Source: Prochlorococcus sp. AG-402-K21 (GTDB lineage Bacteria; Cyanobacteriota; Cyanobacteriia; PCC-6307; Cyanobiaceae). Taken from it: a DNA stretch of 64,000 nt. Shown piece after piece: positions 27,327-36,741 of the stretch. The notes beneath the pieces were generated by a model. The model made no database searches, was not told the DNA's origin, and was given only the letters and a program-made list of their open reading frames with translations. Positions within the stretch are counted from its first letter, which is position 1. Each line of letters begins with the position of its first letter. Where the stretch lies: positions 87,441 through 151,440 of the forward strand of contig QCII01000006.1 of the NCBI GenBank assembly GCA_003216775.1, given 5' to 3'. The position numbers and the translations under genes were made by a program.

Positions 27327-28052
27327 TTAGGGTTTGAACACTTTTATTTTTGGTTTATTTGGATCTAGGAGATCAATATTATCTATTTTTTCAGAAAAGT
27401 TATTTTTCTTAAATTCCTTTTTCAGGTTATTAATTATCTTTAACTGATAGTTGATTAAATCGGGATTAAATCCCAGAAATATTGTTTTTAAATCTTTTTC
27501 TTCAACAGTTAGAAATCCGTTCGGAGTAAAAGTTATTTTAACTAAATCAAAATCATATTTCTCTTGAGCAATTAAAATTTCAGATAATATTTTTTTAAAC
27601 TTTTCTTTCCAACCAAAAACTTGTATATCTAATTTACTTAAATTTTTTTTATCTGCATTTTGTTCATCTATAAAAACTCCATCTTTATCAATAAAGCCTG
27701 ATATCTTTTTTTTATTTGATGTTTTTTCAGCGTAAGCGATTGGTGTCCTTGTATTTAGGTAAACTTTTAATCCAAAAGGAAATATTTGTCTATTTACTGA
27801 AACATTCTTTAGAGATAAATTTTGTTTTAACTCTTTTTCTAGCAAATTAGTTTTAATAAAAATTAATCGAATAGGAAATTTTAATGATGAATTATTTGCA
27901 ACATCATTCGGGGCAAATAATTCACTTCCAGAAAATTTAATATCCTGAATATGCACCTTTTTTAAAGTTCTGAGGCTTATTAAGCTTGTTGAAATTAAAA
28001 ATAAAATTCGGAATAAAAGGCTTCTTAGTTTTATTCTTTTCTGGATTTTCAC
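27327..28052 (-). CDS. ftsQ: FtsQ/DivIB-type cell division protein
   Basis: 241 aa. N-terminal membrane anchor (about residues 11-30, LLFRILFLISTSLISLRTLK), then a POTRA-like stretch (VHIQDIKFSGSELFAPNDVA) and a beta domain with the NVSVNRQIFPFGLKVYLNTR region typical of FtsQ. Sequence is divergent and Lys/Asn-rich, as usual in AT-rich genomes. GTG start overlapping the end of the upstream hypothetical gene by 4 nt. ftsZ follows 143 nt downstream of its stop. Confidence 0.88.
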   Translation of the reverse strand: MKIQKRIKLRSLLFRILFLISTSLISLRTLKKVHIQDIKFSGSELFAPNDVANNSSLKFPIRLIFIKTNLLEKELKQNLSLKNVSVNRQIFPFGLKVYLNTRTPIAYAEKTSNKKKISGFIDKDGVFIDEQNADKKNLSKLDIQVFGWKEKFKKILSEILIAQEKYDFDLVKITFTPNGFLTVEEKDLKTIFLGFNPDLINYQLKIINNLKKEFKKNNFSEKIDNIDLLDPNKPKIKVFKP

Positions 28053-28459
28053 AAATCACATCTAGCTTTTTTCATCAATTGGTCCATCCATTCTCTCGCC
28101 TGCTCTGCATCTGAAAATGGTACATCCATCTCTTTCCCGCCACCTACCAGTCTTAACCTACACTTTCCTTGAGATTCACTCGTTAGAGGAGCTTCACCTG
28201 AAGTTAGTGCCATTAATTCAACTAATTCTAATTTCTTGATTGTAAAACTATCTTTCTCTTCAAAATTACCAGCCTCAAATGCACTCCATCTTAATTTCCC
28301 ATCTTTTAAGGATGCTGCACATGAACTATCTAATTTACAAAGTTCAGAACCAATGGCCCAGCTTCTAAAAAGATTCTGCCTTCTTCTCTCTAACCATCCT
28401 AGTGCAGTTAGTAAAACGAAGATTAAAAGTAATGGCAACCAAAGAAGTCCATGCAACAT
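28049..28459 (-). CDS. Conserved membrane-anchored hypothetical protein
   Basis: 136 aa. N-terminal hydrophobic anchor (about residues 3-22, HGLLWLPLLLIFVLLTALGW) and a soluble domain ending in WMDQLMKKARCDL. No family I can name. Its composition is less AT-biased than its neighbours (Arg, Ala and Leu rich). It lies between ddl (11 nt) and ftsQ (4-nt overlap), in a cell-wall and division operon, so an envelope or division role is plausible by context only. Confidence 0.7.
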   Translation of the reverse strand: MLHGLLWLPLLLIFVLLTALGWLERRRQNLFRSWAIGSELCKLDSSCAASLKDGKLRWSAFEAGNFEEKDSFTIKKLELVELMALTSGEAPLTSESQGKCRLRLVGGGKEMDVPFSDAEQAREWMDQLMKKARCDL

Positions 28460-28469
28460 TTGATTTGGA

Positions 28470-29537
28470 TTATAAATCTAGAGATATATCTACTAGTTTA
28501 GCCACAAGTTGTTCAATATTTAAACCTGAAGCATTCCAAAGCATTGGAAACATACTGTTTTGTGTAAAACCAGGAATTGTATTTATTTCATTTAAGAAAA
28601 TTTTATTTGAAGATTTTTCTAAAAAGAAATCTACCCTTGCAAAACCAAAAATATTAAGTGCTCTACAACTTTTAATGGCAATTTCTTTAATTTCTTGGGT
28701 GATTTTATAATCGATTTCAGCTGGGATAGTTATCTTATTATTTAGGTTATATTTTGAATTGTAATCATACCAATCACTTTCGTACTTTACTTCGCCTATC
28801 TCTGAGGGTAAGAGTTCTGCATTCCCAATTATTCCACATTCAATCTCTCTTACCTCTAAACCTTCCTCTATTAAAATTCTTGAATCAATTTCCCAAGCCT
28901 TTTCTAATGCTTGAAATATTTCTGATTCATTTCTGACTTTAGAGATGCCAAGAGATGATCCAGAGTTAGATGGTTTAACAAAAAGAGGAAAATTTAATTT
29001 TTTTAAAATCTCATGAATTAACTTATTTTTTACTTCTTTATCATTAAGATTTTCATTTTGAAAAACCAGATAATTAACTTGTGGAAGCTTAAGATTTGAG
29101 AATATTGTTTTCATCACTATTTTATCCATTCCTAAAGCAGAGCCTATAATCCCACATCCGACTAGGGGTTTCTTCGTGAATTTCAGTAAGCCATGAATTG
29201 ATCCGTCTTCTCCATTAAATCCATGCAGAAGAGGAAACCAAACATCAATATTTTGAAAGTTAATTCCATCTAGGAAATTAATTTTTTCCTGATTTGAAAT
29301 TCCATGTTTTGTTGTTGTGTTGTGTTCAATTTCACCAGTTAGGATTTTTTCTGAACTATCACTATCAAGCCAATCTCCAAATTGGTTTATATAAAAGGCT
29401 TTAACTGTAAAGCGTTTTTTGTTTATTTCTGAATTAAATGCTCGAAAAACTGTTTTCGCAGAGGATATAGAAACTTCATGTTCATTGGAATAACCACCAA
29501 ATATTAATCCAATACAATTTTTCTTTTCCCCGATCAT
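28470..29537 (-). CDS. ddl: D-alanine--D-alanine ligase
   Basis: ATP-grasp ligase making the D-Ala-D-Ala dipeptide for peptidoglycan. 355 aa. Seen: IGLIFGGYSNEHEVSISSAK at the N-terminus, HGFNGEDGSIHGLLKFTKKP, FPLFVKPSNSGSSLGISKVR (nucleotide-binding Lys), RILIEEGLEVREIECGIIG, and the metal-binding end FLNEINTIPGFTQNSMFP. ATG start. miaB lies 10 nt upstream on the same strand; the anchor protein and ftsQ follow. Confidence 0.97.
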   Translation of the reverse strand: MIGEKKNCIGLIFGGYSNEHEVSISSAKTVFRAFNSEINKKRFTVKAFYINQFGDWLDSDSSEKILTGEIEHNTTTKHGISNQEKINFLDGINFQNIDVWFPLLHGFNGEDGSIHGLLKFTKKPLVGCGIIGSALGMDKIVMKTIFSNLKLPQVNYLVFQNENLNDKEVKNKLIHEILKKLNFPLFVKPSNSGSSLGISKVRNESEIFQALEKAWEIDSRILIEEGLEVREIECGIIGNAELLPSEIGEVKYESDWYDYNSKYNLNNKITIPAEIDYKITQEIKEIAIKSCRALNIFGFARVDFFLEKSSNKIFLNEINTIPGFTQNSMFPMLWNASGLNIEQLVAKLVDISLDL

Positions 29538-29547
29538 TTAAAAAAAA

Positions 29548-30942
29548 TTATTTGCAAAGTTCACCTGTTAATGAAAAAGGTCTTGCTTCATTAATTCTGA
29601 CATCTATCTCATCACCCAATGAAAAATTAAATTGAATGTTATTTGGAATCTCTACGAAAGTTAATCTATTTGTTCTAGTTCTACCCATAATTTGCGAGGA
29701 ATTTTTTGGATTTAAACCCTCAATTAAAACACTTTCGATATTATTGATGTATCTTTGGTTTCTGCTTCTGGCAGTTTTCTCGACCAAAGCATTAATTTCT
29801 TGCAATCTAGTTTTTTTTACCTCTTCCGAAAGTTGATTCGACCAAACTGCTGCAGGAGTGTTTGGTCTTGGAGAGTATGCGGCTGTATTTACTTGATCAA
29901 AGCCAATTTCTGATATCAGCTTTAATGTATCTTGATATTGTTGTTCGGTTTCTCCTGGGAAAGCAACTATTGCATCAGCTGTGATCGATGCGTCTGGCAT
30001 TAATGATCTTATATTCTCGATAATATTTTTATACTTTTTAATGGTGTATCCTCTGGACATTTGCTTTAAGATTTCATCATTTCCACTTTGGAAGGGGATA
30101 TGGAAATGTTCACAGACTTTATCGAGTTCAAAACAAGCTTGAATCAATCTTTTTGAAAAATATCTTGGATGACTAGTAGCAAATCTTATTCTGCGAATTC
30201 CTTGAACATCATGAATATAATATAAAAGATCAGTTAGAGTATTTTCTTTTCTCCCCTCTTTTGTAGTTCCTGGAAGATCTCTACCATAAGCATCAATATT
30301 CTGACCCAAAAGAGTAATTTCTTTAAAATTATCATCAGCTAATTTTTGGATCTCACTTTTTATTGCATTTGGATATCTTGATTGCTCTTTACCTCTTACA
30401 GATGGAACTACACAATATGAACATCTTTCATTACATCCATAAATGATATTAACCCAGCCGCAAATAGAGCTTTCTCTTCTGGCACTTGTTATGTCTTCAG
30501 AAATGTAGGTTTCTTCTGTGGCAGCAACTTGATTTCCTAAATCAATTTTCCCCAGTAGATTCTCAAGGTTGTTTACGTGTTGAGGCCCCATTACTAGATC
30601 AAGTTCTGGGACTCTTCTTAGTAATGACTCTCCCTCTTGCTGCGCAAGGCAACCTGCAACAATCAGTTTAAGGCTAGGTGTCTTGTGTTTTCTTTTTGCT
30701 TGTCTTCCTAAAAAGCTATAAACTTTTTGCTCCGCATTATCTCTGATAGTGCAGGTATTGTATAAGACCAAATCGGCATTTAATTCATTTTCTGCTCTGG
30801 CATATCCCATTTTCTCTAATGTCCCAGCCATTCTCTCAGAATCAGCCTTGTTCATTTGGCATCCAAATGTGGTTATCCAATAACTGCCTATAGTTGAACC
30901 CCTTTGAAATTTTTTTTCGTCTGGTTTTGTTTTTGTTAGCAC
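29548..30942 (-). CDS. miaB: tRNA-2-methylthio-N6-dimethylallyladenosine synthase MiaB
   Basis: Radical SAM methylthiotransferase modifying i6A37 of tRNAs. 464 aa. The N-terminal UPF0004 domain has Cys28 (TFGCQMN), Cys64 (YNTCTIR) and Cys98 (VAGCLAQ) for the auxiliary 4Fe-4S cluster. The radical SAM motif [17 protein letters not shown] holds Cys170, Cys174 and Cys177. A C-terminal TRAM domain ends in the SLTGE region. GTG start. First gene of the miaB-ddl-anchor-ftsQ-ftsZ minus-strand series, just downstream of tRNA-His. Confidence 0.96.
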   Translation of the reverse strand: MLTKTKPDEKKFQRGSTIGSYWITTFGCQMNKADSERMAGTLEKMGYARAENELNADLVLYNTCTIRDNAEQKVYSFLGRQAKRKHKTPSLKLIVAGCLAQQEGESLLRRVPELDLVMGPQHVNNLENLLGKIDLGNQVAATEETYISEDITSARRESSICGWVNIIYGCNERCSYCVVPSVRGKEQSRYPNAIKSEIQKLADDNFKEITLLGQNIDAYGRDLPGTTKEGRKENTLTDLLYYIHDVQGIRRIRFATSHPRYFSKRLIQACFELDKVCEHFHIPFQSGNDEILKQMSRGYTIKKYKNIIENIRSLMPDASITADAIVAFPGETEQQYQDTLKLISEIGFDQVNTAAYSPRPNTPAAVWSNQLSEEVKKTRLQEINALVEKTARSRNQRYINNIESVLIEGLNPKNSSQIMGRTRTNRLTFVEIPNNIQFNFSLGDEIDVRINEARPFSLTGELCK

Positions 30943-31014
30943 TTTGCTAGGAATTTTTTTATGAACTTTAATTCAAAATTACAAGTTAAATAATTTTGCT
31001 GCAATTTTTTTGAG

Positions 31015-31088
31015 GGCGAGCGAGGGGATTCGAACCCCCGAATAGCGGCGCCACAAGCCGCTGCCTTAACCACTTGGCGACGCCCGCC
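31015..31088 (-). tRNA. tRNA-His (anticodon GTG)
   Basis: Reads on the minus strand. Acceptor GCGGGCG pairs with CGCTCGC with one G-T wobble. Anticodon stem GCGGC/GCCGC carries loop TTGTGGC, giving GTG. An extra 5' G (position -1, base 31088) faces C73 at 31015, the identity element of tRNA-His, and is encoded in the DNA. No CCA encoded. It sits ~70 nt upstream of miaB. Confidence 0.96.
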
Positions 31089-31214
31089 TCACATTTATAA
31101 ATTTAACAACTCAAGGGTAATTTTTCATAGTTAATTTTATCTTTTAGCTCAATTTGAATTATTTTTTATTAAGAAAGTTTTCTAATGTTTTAAAATAGAA
31201 GAAAATTTAAAAAA

Positions 31215-32450
31215 TTGAGTAATTCCGGAACGGCTGAGGTTCTTATTCCCAGAAACCTTTGTTTAATAGAGGACTTAGATAATCTCAATATTGATGTGGA
31301 GGACTTATGCTCAGTTTCCATCAATTGGGAGAATGGATTTGTTTCTGAACTAAAGCCTTTAAAAAGTAAAAATAAAAAACCAAAAAATATTCTATTCCCG
31401 AGATTTGTTGAGACGCATTCGCATGTTGATAAGGCTTTTACATGGGTAGATTTCCCTAATCTGGAATCAAACTATGGGGGCGCGTTAGCCGTAAATCTTG
31501 AAGAACATAAAACTAGAACCTCTGATAAGGTTCTTAAGAGAGTTGAAAAATCATTAGAACTTGCCATAAAAAATGGATACCGAGCTATTAGAACTCATAT
31601 TGATACATACAAAAGTCAACCGATTGATATTTGGATTGAACTTTTTAAATTACAAAAAAAATTTTCATCTGAGTTGACATTACAATTTGTTGCTTTAGCC
31701 CCATTGGAATTCTGGGATACTTCTAGTGGAGAAGAGTTAGCAAAAATATTTTCCTCTAATGGAGGTATTTTAGGGGGAGTTGTTGTTCCTCCTTTTAATA
31801 AACAAGATACAAGTAAATTTCTGTCAAAGATGCTTCTTCTCGCGAGTAAATATAAATTAGAAATTGATTTGCACATAGATGAATCAATTATTGAGCCTGG
31901 AGCAGGAATAAAAGTCTTATTAGAGACAATCGAAGATTCAAAAATTAATAGTGTTCCGATTACTTGTAGTCATTTGAGTAGTCTTATTTCTCTAAGTCAT
32001 AAAGAGATTTTAAATTTAGGAGAAAAAATGGCTAAGAAAAATATTAAAGTTATTGCTTTACCATTAACAAACTTTTGGCTGCTCAATCGAGACACTAAAA
32101 CTACTCAATTAAAAAGACCAGTTGCGCCAATAAAGCAATTACAAAAATCTCATGTGGATGTATCTCTTGGTAGTGATAACGTTCAAGATCCCTGGTACCC
32201 ATTTGGTAATTTTGACCCTTTTTATATGTTGTCTTGCTCTTTACCTATGCTTCAACTAAATCCTTGGGAGAGAATGACTTTATCTTCTATTTTTTTAGCT
32301 CCAAGTAGATTATTAAACTTAAAATGGGATGGTTTAATTAAAAAAGGTTGCCCTGCTGACTTTGTAATTTTAGATGCACAAAGATGGGCAGATGTTTTTT
32401 CGAGTACCTTAAAGAGAAAAGTTTTTATAAAAGGCGATTTATATTGCTAA
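31215..32450 (+). CDS. Amidohydrolase, cytosine deaminase-like
   Basis: 411 aa metal-dependent hydrolase of the amidohydrolase superfamily, closest in layout to cytosine deaminase (CodA). Metal ligands seen: RFVETHSHVDKAFTW (HxH-type), IRTHIDTY, EIDLHIDES with the second His and Glu, TCSHLSSLISLS, and LGSDNVQDPWYPFGNFDPF with the late Asp. The NVQDPWYPFG sequence is typical of CodA-type enzymes. The actual substrate (cytosine, a creatinine-like or other ring amide) cannot be read from sequence. TTG start. A FAD oxidase gene follows after 38 nt. Confidence 0.85.
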   Translation: MSNSGTAEVLIPRNLCLIEDLDNLNIDVEDLCSVSINWENGFVSELKPLKSKNKKPKNILFPRFVETHSHVDKAFTWVDFPNLESNYGGALAVNLEEHKTRTSDKVLKRVEKSLELAIKNGYRAIRTHIDTYKSQPIDIWIELFKLQKKFSSELTLQFVALAPLEFWDTSSGEELAKIFSSNGGILGGVVVPPFNKQDTSKFLSKMLLLASKYKLEIDLHIDESIIEPGAGIKVLLETIEDSKINSVPITCSHLSSLISLSHKEILNLGEKMAKKNIKVIALPLTNFWLLNRDTKTTQLKRPVAPIKQLQKSHVDVSLGSDNVQDPWYPFGNFDPFYMLSCSLPMLQLNPWERMTLSSIFLAPSRLLNLKWDGLIKKGCPADFVILDAQRWADVFSSTLKRKVFIKGDLYC

Positions 32451-32488
32451 TCGGCTAATTTATATACAAAACAATAAAAATTTTATTA

Positions 32489-33844
32489 ATGACATCAAAT
32501 AGTTTTAAATTTATAGACAAATTTAGGGAAGTCAACAACTTAGAGATTATTGAAAGCCAATCTGACATAAAAAGACTTTCAAAAGATTTTTATAACTACT
32601 CTCCAATCCTTACTGAAAAATTAGACGAATGTATTGCTGATTTGGTGGTAAGACCTAGTGATCACAAAGCTGTAAAGGAAGTAGCAGAAATTTGTTGGGA
32701 ATTTTCTATCCCACTTACTTTAAGGGGTTCAGGTACAGGTAATTATGGACAAGCTGTCCCATTGTTTAAAGGAGTTGTAATGCAGATGAGTCACTTTAAT
32801 AAGTTAGAAGCATTTGATCCAGATACAGGTTTTGTAAAAGTACAGTCTGGCTGTGTCATGGGAGATTTGAATAAACAATTAGAGAAATATGGGAGGGAAT
32901 TGAGGTTACTTCCTAGTACTTGGAAAACTGCAACAATTGGAGGTTTTATTGCAGGTGGATCAGGAGGTATTGGGTCCATTAGGTGGGGATTTTTAAGAGA
33001 TCCAGGAAATCTTATTGGTTTAGAGGCAGTAACGATGAATGAAAAACCTGCATTTTTAAAATTTGATGCTGAAGAATCCGAACCTCTAAATCATGCTTAT
33101 GGGACTAATGGAATAATCACTTCTTTATTACTTGCTACTGATATCAAACGTAAGTGGTATTCAATAGTTATCGACTGCATTGAATTTGATAAAACAATAG
33201 AAATATTAAAAACTCTTACGAGCGCAGCAATTGATCTGAAACTGGGAGCAATTCTTGAAGAAGAAATTGTAGATCAAATGCCAAAATGGTTTAAAAGTAA
33301 CTCTAGAAGTCACAAGATATTAATTCAATCTACTCTTGGAGGAACAAAAACCATCGATCTAATTTGTAAAAAATTCAAAGTTGAATCTACCCTCCTTGGG
33401 GAAGAAGAAAAACTTGTCAATGGAATTTCTGAAGTAGTATGGAATCATACAACTCTTCATATGAGGTCTAGGGATAAAAATTGGACGTATTTACAGATGC
33501 TTTTGCCACTTAATAATGAACTAGAATTAATTAATTTTTTGAGAAAAAAATGGGGTAGAAAAGTTCTTTGGCATTTAGAGGCAGTCTCTCAACAAGGATC
33601 ACCGCGATTAGCGGCTTTGCCTTTATTAAAGTGGAATGGGATAGATGAATTAAATGAAATAATGGAAGATTGTAAGAAACTTGGTGCGTTTATTTTTAAT
33701 CCCCATCTTTTAACTGTCGAAGGCGGAGGCCTAGGAGTAGTTGACGCAGATCAAGTAAAAGCGAAATTAAAATTTGATCCTAAAGGGCTATTAAATCCAG
33801 GAAAATTGGAAGGTTGGGAGGTAAAGGAACAATTTAATATTTAA
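32489..33844 (+). CDS. FAD-binding oxidoreductase, GlcD-like
   Basis: 451 aa flavoprotein of the PCMH/vanillyl-alcohol-oxidase family. Seen: VVRPSDHKAVKEVAEICWEF, then LTLRGSGTGNYGQAVPLFKG (FAD pyrophosphate loop), TIGGFIAGGSGGIGSIRWGF (second FAD motif), and the C-terminal FDPKGLLNPGKLEGW, the usual last motif of GlcD-like proteins. No iron-sulfur domain. A glycolate- or lactate-type dehydrogenase role is possible but not provable. Downstream of the amidohydrolase on the same strand; its stop overlaps convergent folC by 4 nt. Confidence 0.87.
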   Translation: MTSNSFKFIDKFREVNNLEIIESQSDIKRLSKDFYNYSPILTEKLDECIADLVVRPSDHKAVKEVAEICWEFSIPLTLRGSGTGNYGQAVPLFKGVVMQMSHFNKLEAFDPDTGFVKVQSGCVMGDLNKQLEKYGRELRLLPSTWKTATIGGFIAGGSGGIGSIRWGFLRDPGNLIGLEAVTMNEKPAFLKFDAEESEPLNHAYGTNGIITSLLLATDIKRKWYSIVIDCIEFDKTIEILKTLTSAAIDLKLGAILEEEIVDQMPKWFKSNSRSHKILIQSTLGGTKTIDLICKKFKVESTLLGEEEKLVNGISEVVWNHTTLHMRSRDKNWTYLQMLLPLNNELELINFLRKKWGRKVLWHLEAVSQQGSPRLAALPLLKWNGIDELNEIMEDCKKLGAFIFNPHLLTVEGGGLGVVDADQVKAKLKFDPKGLLNPGKLEGWEVKEQFNI

Positions 33845-35073
33845 CATTTCTGTTTATTTGCAAATTTAATAAATTCAGCAACTAAAAAAATAGAACCTGT
33901 TAGAACAGGATGATTAGGTGGCCATTTTTCTAGGGAAAATAAATACTCAAAGGCAAGTTTAAATGTTTTAAATTCAATTGTTTTTTGAAAGTCAATTTCT
34001 TTAATCTGAGTGAGATCGTTTAATCGCCAACTAGGTTGGTTTGGAACTGGCACAAGTAACAAGTGATCATTTTTCTTTAGAAGTGTTTTTAATATTGCGT
34101 AAATATCTTTTTGTCTTTGGATACCTAAAATCCAATAAATGCCTTTATCTTCATTCTCCCAATTGCTTCGCTCATTAGAGAGTGCTTTTGCAGCAGGATA
34201 ATTATGCGCACAATCTACAAGAATTTCTTTGTTGAAATAATTTATTATTTCTAGCCTTCCCTTCCAAGCTGTATTTTTAAGACCTTCAGATATGTGTTTT
34301 TCTTTAATATTAAATCCCAAATTATTCAGCGCTTCAATTGCTCCAATAGCTACTGAAGCATTTTGCTTTTGGAAAATTCCTTTTAATCCAAGCTCATAGC
34401 TGTTTGAAATTGAATCTTTCCATATAATTTCTGCTCCAACCTCTTTAACTTTTTTGGTTATTAAATTTTGAACTTGACTATTTTGGGTGCATGAGATGAC
34501 AATTGAGTTTTTTTCAATAACTGCTAATTTTTCTTTGGCAATTTTTTCAATCGTATCTCCAAGAAATTCTTTATGGTCTAAACCAATATTCCCAATAGCA
34601 ATTATTGGTCTGGATTTATGGGCTGTTGTCGCGTCTAATCGTCCCCCTAAGCCAGCTTCAAGAATGAGCAATTCAACTTTTTTATGGTCAAAAAAATTTA
34701 GTGCGCAGCAAATGATTTTTTCAAAAGGAGTTAATTCAAATGTTGAAAATTTTTTATCTATTAATCTATAGATTTTTTCGAAATCAGTTTTGTTAATATT
34801 TTTTTTATTAACTCTAATCCTCTCGCATACGTCCAAAAGATGAGGAGATGTCGTTACACCAAAATTCCTTTTAGCTTCAAAAAGTATACTTTCTAAATAT
34901 GCCGCGATTGATCCTTTCCCATTGGTTCCAATAATTTGTATTGCGGGGATATTCTTGCAAGGATATCCAAGTTCTTGAAGTGCTTTTTTAATTCTTGATA
35001 AACCCAAATTGATATTATCCCTTTCATATTTAGGTGATAATAATTCAAAAATTTTTAAATTTGCATTTTTCAA
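33841..35073 (-). CDS. folC: Folylpolyglutamate synthase / dihydrofolate synthase
   Basis: Mur-ligase-family enzyme adding glutamates to folate. 410 aa. Seen: IQIIGTNGKGSIAAYLESIL, the P-loop; TSPHLLDVCERIRVN just after it; LLILEAGLGGRLDATTAHKS; IGNIGLDHKEFLGDTIEKIA; and the C-terminal GRLEIINYFNKEILVDCAHN. TTG start. It lies 13 nt downstream of argD on the same strand and converges on the FAD oxidase with a 4-nt overlap. Confidence 0.95.
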   Translation of the reverse strand: MKNANLKIFELLSPKYERDNINLGLSRIKKALQELGYPCKNIPAIQIIGTNGKGSIAAYLESILFEAKRNFGVTTSPHLLDVCERIRVNKKNINKTDFEKIYRLIDKKFSTFELTPFEKIICCALNFFDHKKVELLILEAGLGGRLDATTAHKSRPIIAIGNIGLDHKEFLGDTIEKIAKEKLAVIEKNSIVISCTQNSQVQNLITKKVKEVGAEIIWKDSISNSYELGLKGIFQKQNASVAIGAIEALNNLGFNIKEKHISEGLKNTAWKGRLEIINYFNKEILVDCAHNYPAAKALSNERSNWENEDKGIYWILGIQRQKDIYAILKTLLKKNDHLLLVPVPNQPSWRLNDLTQIKEIDFQKTIEFKTFKLAFEYLFSLEKWPPNHPVLTGSIFLVAEFIKFANKQKC

Positions 35074-35085
35074 AATTTTTATTTG

Positions 35086-36261
35086 CTATAACTCTTCAAA
35101 AATGGAATTTAGCTTATTCAAAAGAATATTAATTTCTCTTCGAGATATAACTAATGGTGGCACGATCCTTACAACGTTCCCTCCTGCAGGGACTACCAGT
35201 AATCCTTTATCAAAAGCTTTTAATGTAATTTTTTTTGCATCAGCATAATCATCATTGATAACAAGACCTTGTATTAAACCTAAACCTCTTTTTCCGTTAA
35301 TAATATTTGGAAATTTTTTTGACAATTCTTCAAACCCAGCACTTAATTGTTCCCCTCTTAGATAAACATTATTGATAAGATTTCTTCTATTTATTTCTTC
35401 TAATACGGTTAGAGCAGCTCTACAGGCGAAAGGGTTCCCCCCAAAAGTGCTTGCATGATCTCCTGGAGAAAAAATGTTGGCTTTTTCTTTTACCAATAAT
35501 GCTCCAATTGCATGACCTCCTCCTAATCCTTTAGCAAGGGTGAATCCATCAGGTTCAATTCCTAAATTCTCATAGCCCCACATTTTCCCAGTTCGACCTA
35601 CTCCACTTTGGACCTCATCTAAAATGAGAAGAGAATTATATTTATCACATATATCTCTCAGGTTTTTAAAAAATATTTTATTTCCAGGAATTACTCCACC
35701 TTCTCCTTGTATTGGTTCAACTAAAACACCGGAAATTATTTGATCATTATTTTCACACTCTTTAAATAATTTTTTTACCGAATCAAAATTGTTAAATTTA
35801 AAAAATTTGAACCCTTGAATCATTGGTTCGAAACCTTTTTGATATTTGGGCTGACCAGTAGCACTCAAGGCTGCCAGAGTTCTGCCATGAAAGCTAGATT
35901 CTGCTGCGAGAATAATTGATTCTTTATCTTTATTTAAAGTATTTCCATATTTTTTAATTAATTTAATTGCGGATTCATTTGCTTCCGCACCACTATTGCA
36001 GAAAAAGACGCTTTCAGCACAACTCATATCCGTTAAAGTTTCGCTTAATTGTTCTTGTTCTTCGATATTGTAGAGATTTGAGATGTGTTGAATCTTTTTT
36101 AGTTGAGTTGATAGCCTTCTTCTTAAAACTCTATCGCTATGGCCGAGGCTACAAGTTGCTATACCAGCGACTGCATCAAGATACTTTTTACCTCTTTTGT
36201 CCCATAGCCAACAACCTTTTCCTTTTTTGAAAGATATATTGAATCGACTATAAGTATTCAT
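35086..36261 (-). CDS. argD: Acetylornithine aminotransferase
   Basis: PLP-dependent class III aminotransferase of arginine synthesis. 391 aa from the ATG at 36261 (MNTYSRFNISFKKGKGCWLW). Seen: FFCNSGAEANESAIKLI, ESSFHGRTLAALSATGQPKY, LLILDEVQSGVGRTGKMWGY, and the PLP-lysine region FTLAKGLGGGHAIGALLV. The open frame runs 27 codons further upstream, but that part is just the translated tRNA-Leu gene, so it is rejected. The start lies 6 nt downstream of the tRNA 3' end, so transcript processing of the tRNA could set the argD mRNA 5' end. Confidence 0.96.
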   Translation of the reverse strand: MNTYSRFNISFKKGKGCWLWDKRGKKYLDAVAGIATCSLGHSDRVLRRRLSTQLKKIQHISNLYNIEEQEQLSETLTDMSCAESVFFCNSGAEANESAIKLIKKYGNTLNKDKESIILAAESSFHGRTLAALSATGQPKYQKGFEPMIQGFKFFKFNNFDSVKKLFKECENNDQIISGVLVEPIQGEGGVIPGNKIFFKNLRDICDKYNSLLILDEVQSGVGRTGKMWGYENLGIEPDGFTLAKGLGGGHAIGALLVKEKANIFSPGDHASTFGGNPFACRAALTVLEEINRRNLINNVYLRGEQLSAGFEELSKKFPNIINGKRGLGLIQGLVINDDYADAKKITLKAFDKGLLVVPAGGNVVRIVPPLVISRREINILLNKLNSIFEEL

Positions 36262-36266
36262 CAAAG

Positions 36267-36348
36267 TGGGAGCGGTCGGACTTGAACCGACATACCCGAA
36301 GGTGCCGCATTTTGAGTGCGGTGCGTCTACCAATTCCACCACGCTCCC
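36267..36348 (-). tRNA. tRNA-Leu (anticodon CAA)
   Basis: 82-nt class II tRNA on the minus strand. Acceptor GGGAGCG (36342-36348) pairs with CGCTCCC, discriminator A at 36267. Anticodon stem CCGCA/TGCGG with loop CTCAAAA gives CAA. The variable arm (CACCTTCGGGTA region) and T-arm GTCGGTTCAAGTCCGAC are intact. No CCA encoded. It lies directly upstream of argD and is probably cotranscribed with it. Confidence 0.96.
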
Positions 36349-36550
36349 AAGGCTTTTGAAAAATAATGAACTTTTTTATTATAACAAAAATCATTTTATT
36401 GACTATGCGCTTGGCGGTTAAGAAAAAGCGATCCAGAGCACATTTGTTATTAGTTAAAATCCATTTATAAAAAAACAGTGATATATTTATTGGATTTGCT
36501 GACAATAATTAAGAAAAAAATAAAATTTCAAGCACTTATGACACAGTTTC

Positions 36551-36581
36551 GTAACTAAATACCAATAATAGTTACTTTTTT
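36551..36581 (+). terminator. Orphan terminator-like hairpin
   Basis: GTAACTA at 36551-36557 pairs with TAGTTAC at 36569-36575, followed by six T. It has the form of a weak Rho-independent terminator on the plus strand, yet no plus-strand gene lies upstream of it within this gap (36349-36550). It may end a small RNA or be a leader element for the two tiny ORFs that start at 36634. Confidence 0.45.
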
Positions 36582-36633
36582 AAAAAAATAACTTCATGTT
36601 TAGTAATATTATGTTACATTAAATAAAAAAACA

Positions 36634-36741
36634 ATGTCTAAAACTCAAGCAAAAAAATTATCTTTAAAATTTGTTCCCTATCTTTTTATTGTAGTAACGA
36701 TATTTACAGCTATAGGTTCTAATAGTGGAACTTGGGCATGA
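36634..36741 (+). CDS. Putative small membrane protein (35 aa)
   Basis: MSKTQAKKLSLKFVPYLFIV then VTIFTAIGSNSGTWA: a Lys-rich start followed by one hydrophobic span (about residues 13-28). The size and shape recall small photosystem or cytochrome subunits, but I do not recognise a named one. The TGA overlaps the ATG of the next ORF (ATGA), which suggests the two are real and translationally coupled. Confidence 0.5.
   Translation: MSKTQAKKLSLKFVPYLFIVVTIFTAIGSNSGTWA

Noticed and set aside
36262..36342. 27-codon N-terminal extension of argD
   Set aside because: It is the tRNA-Leu gene read as protein; the ArgD family begins at the ATG at 36261.
36248..36505. 85-codon minus-strand frame over the tRNA-Leu gene
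   Set aside because: About a third of it lies inside the tRNA and the rest in AT-rich gap; no protein-like features.
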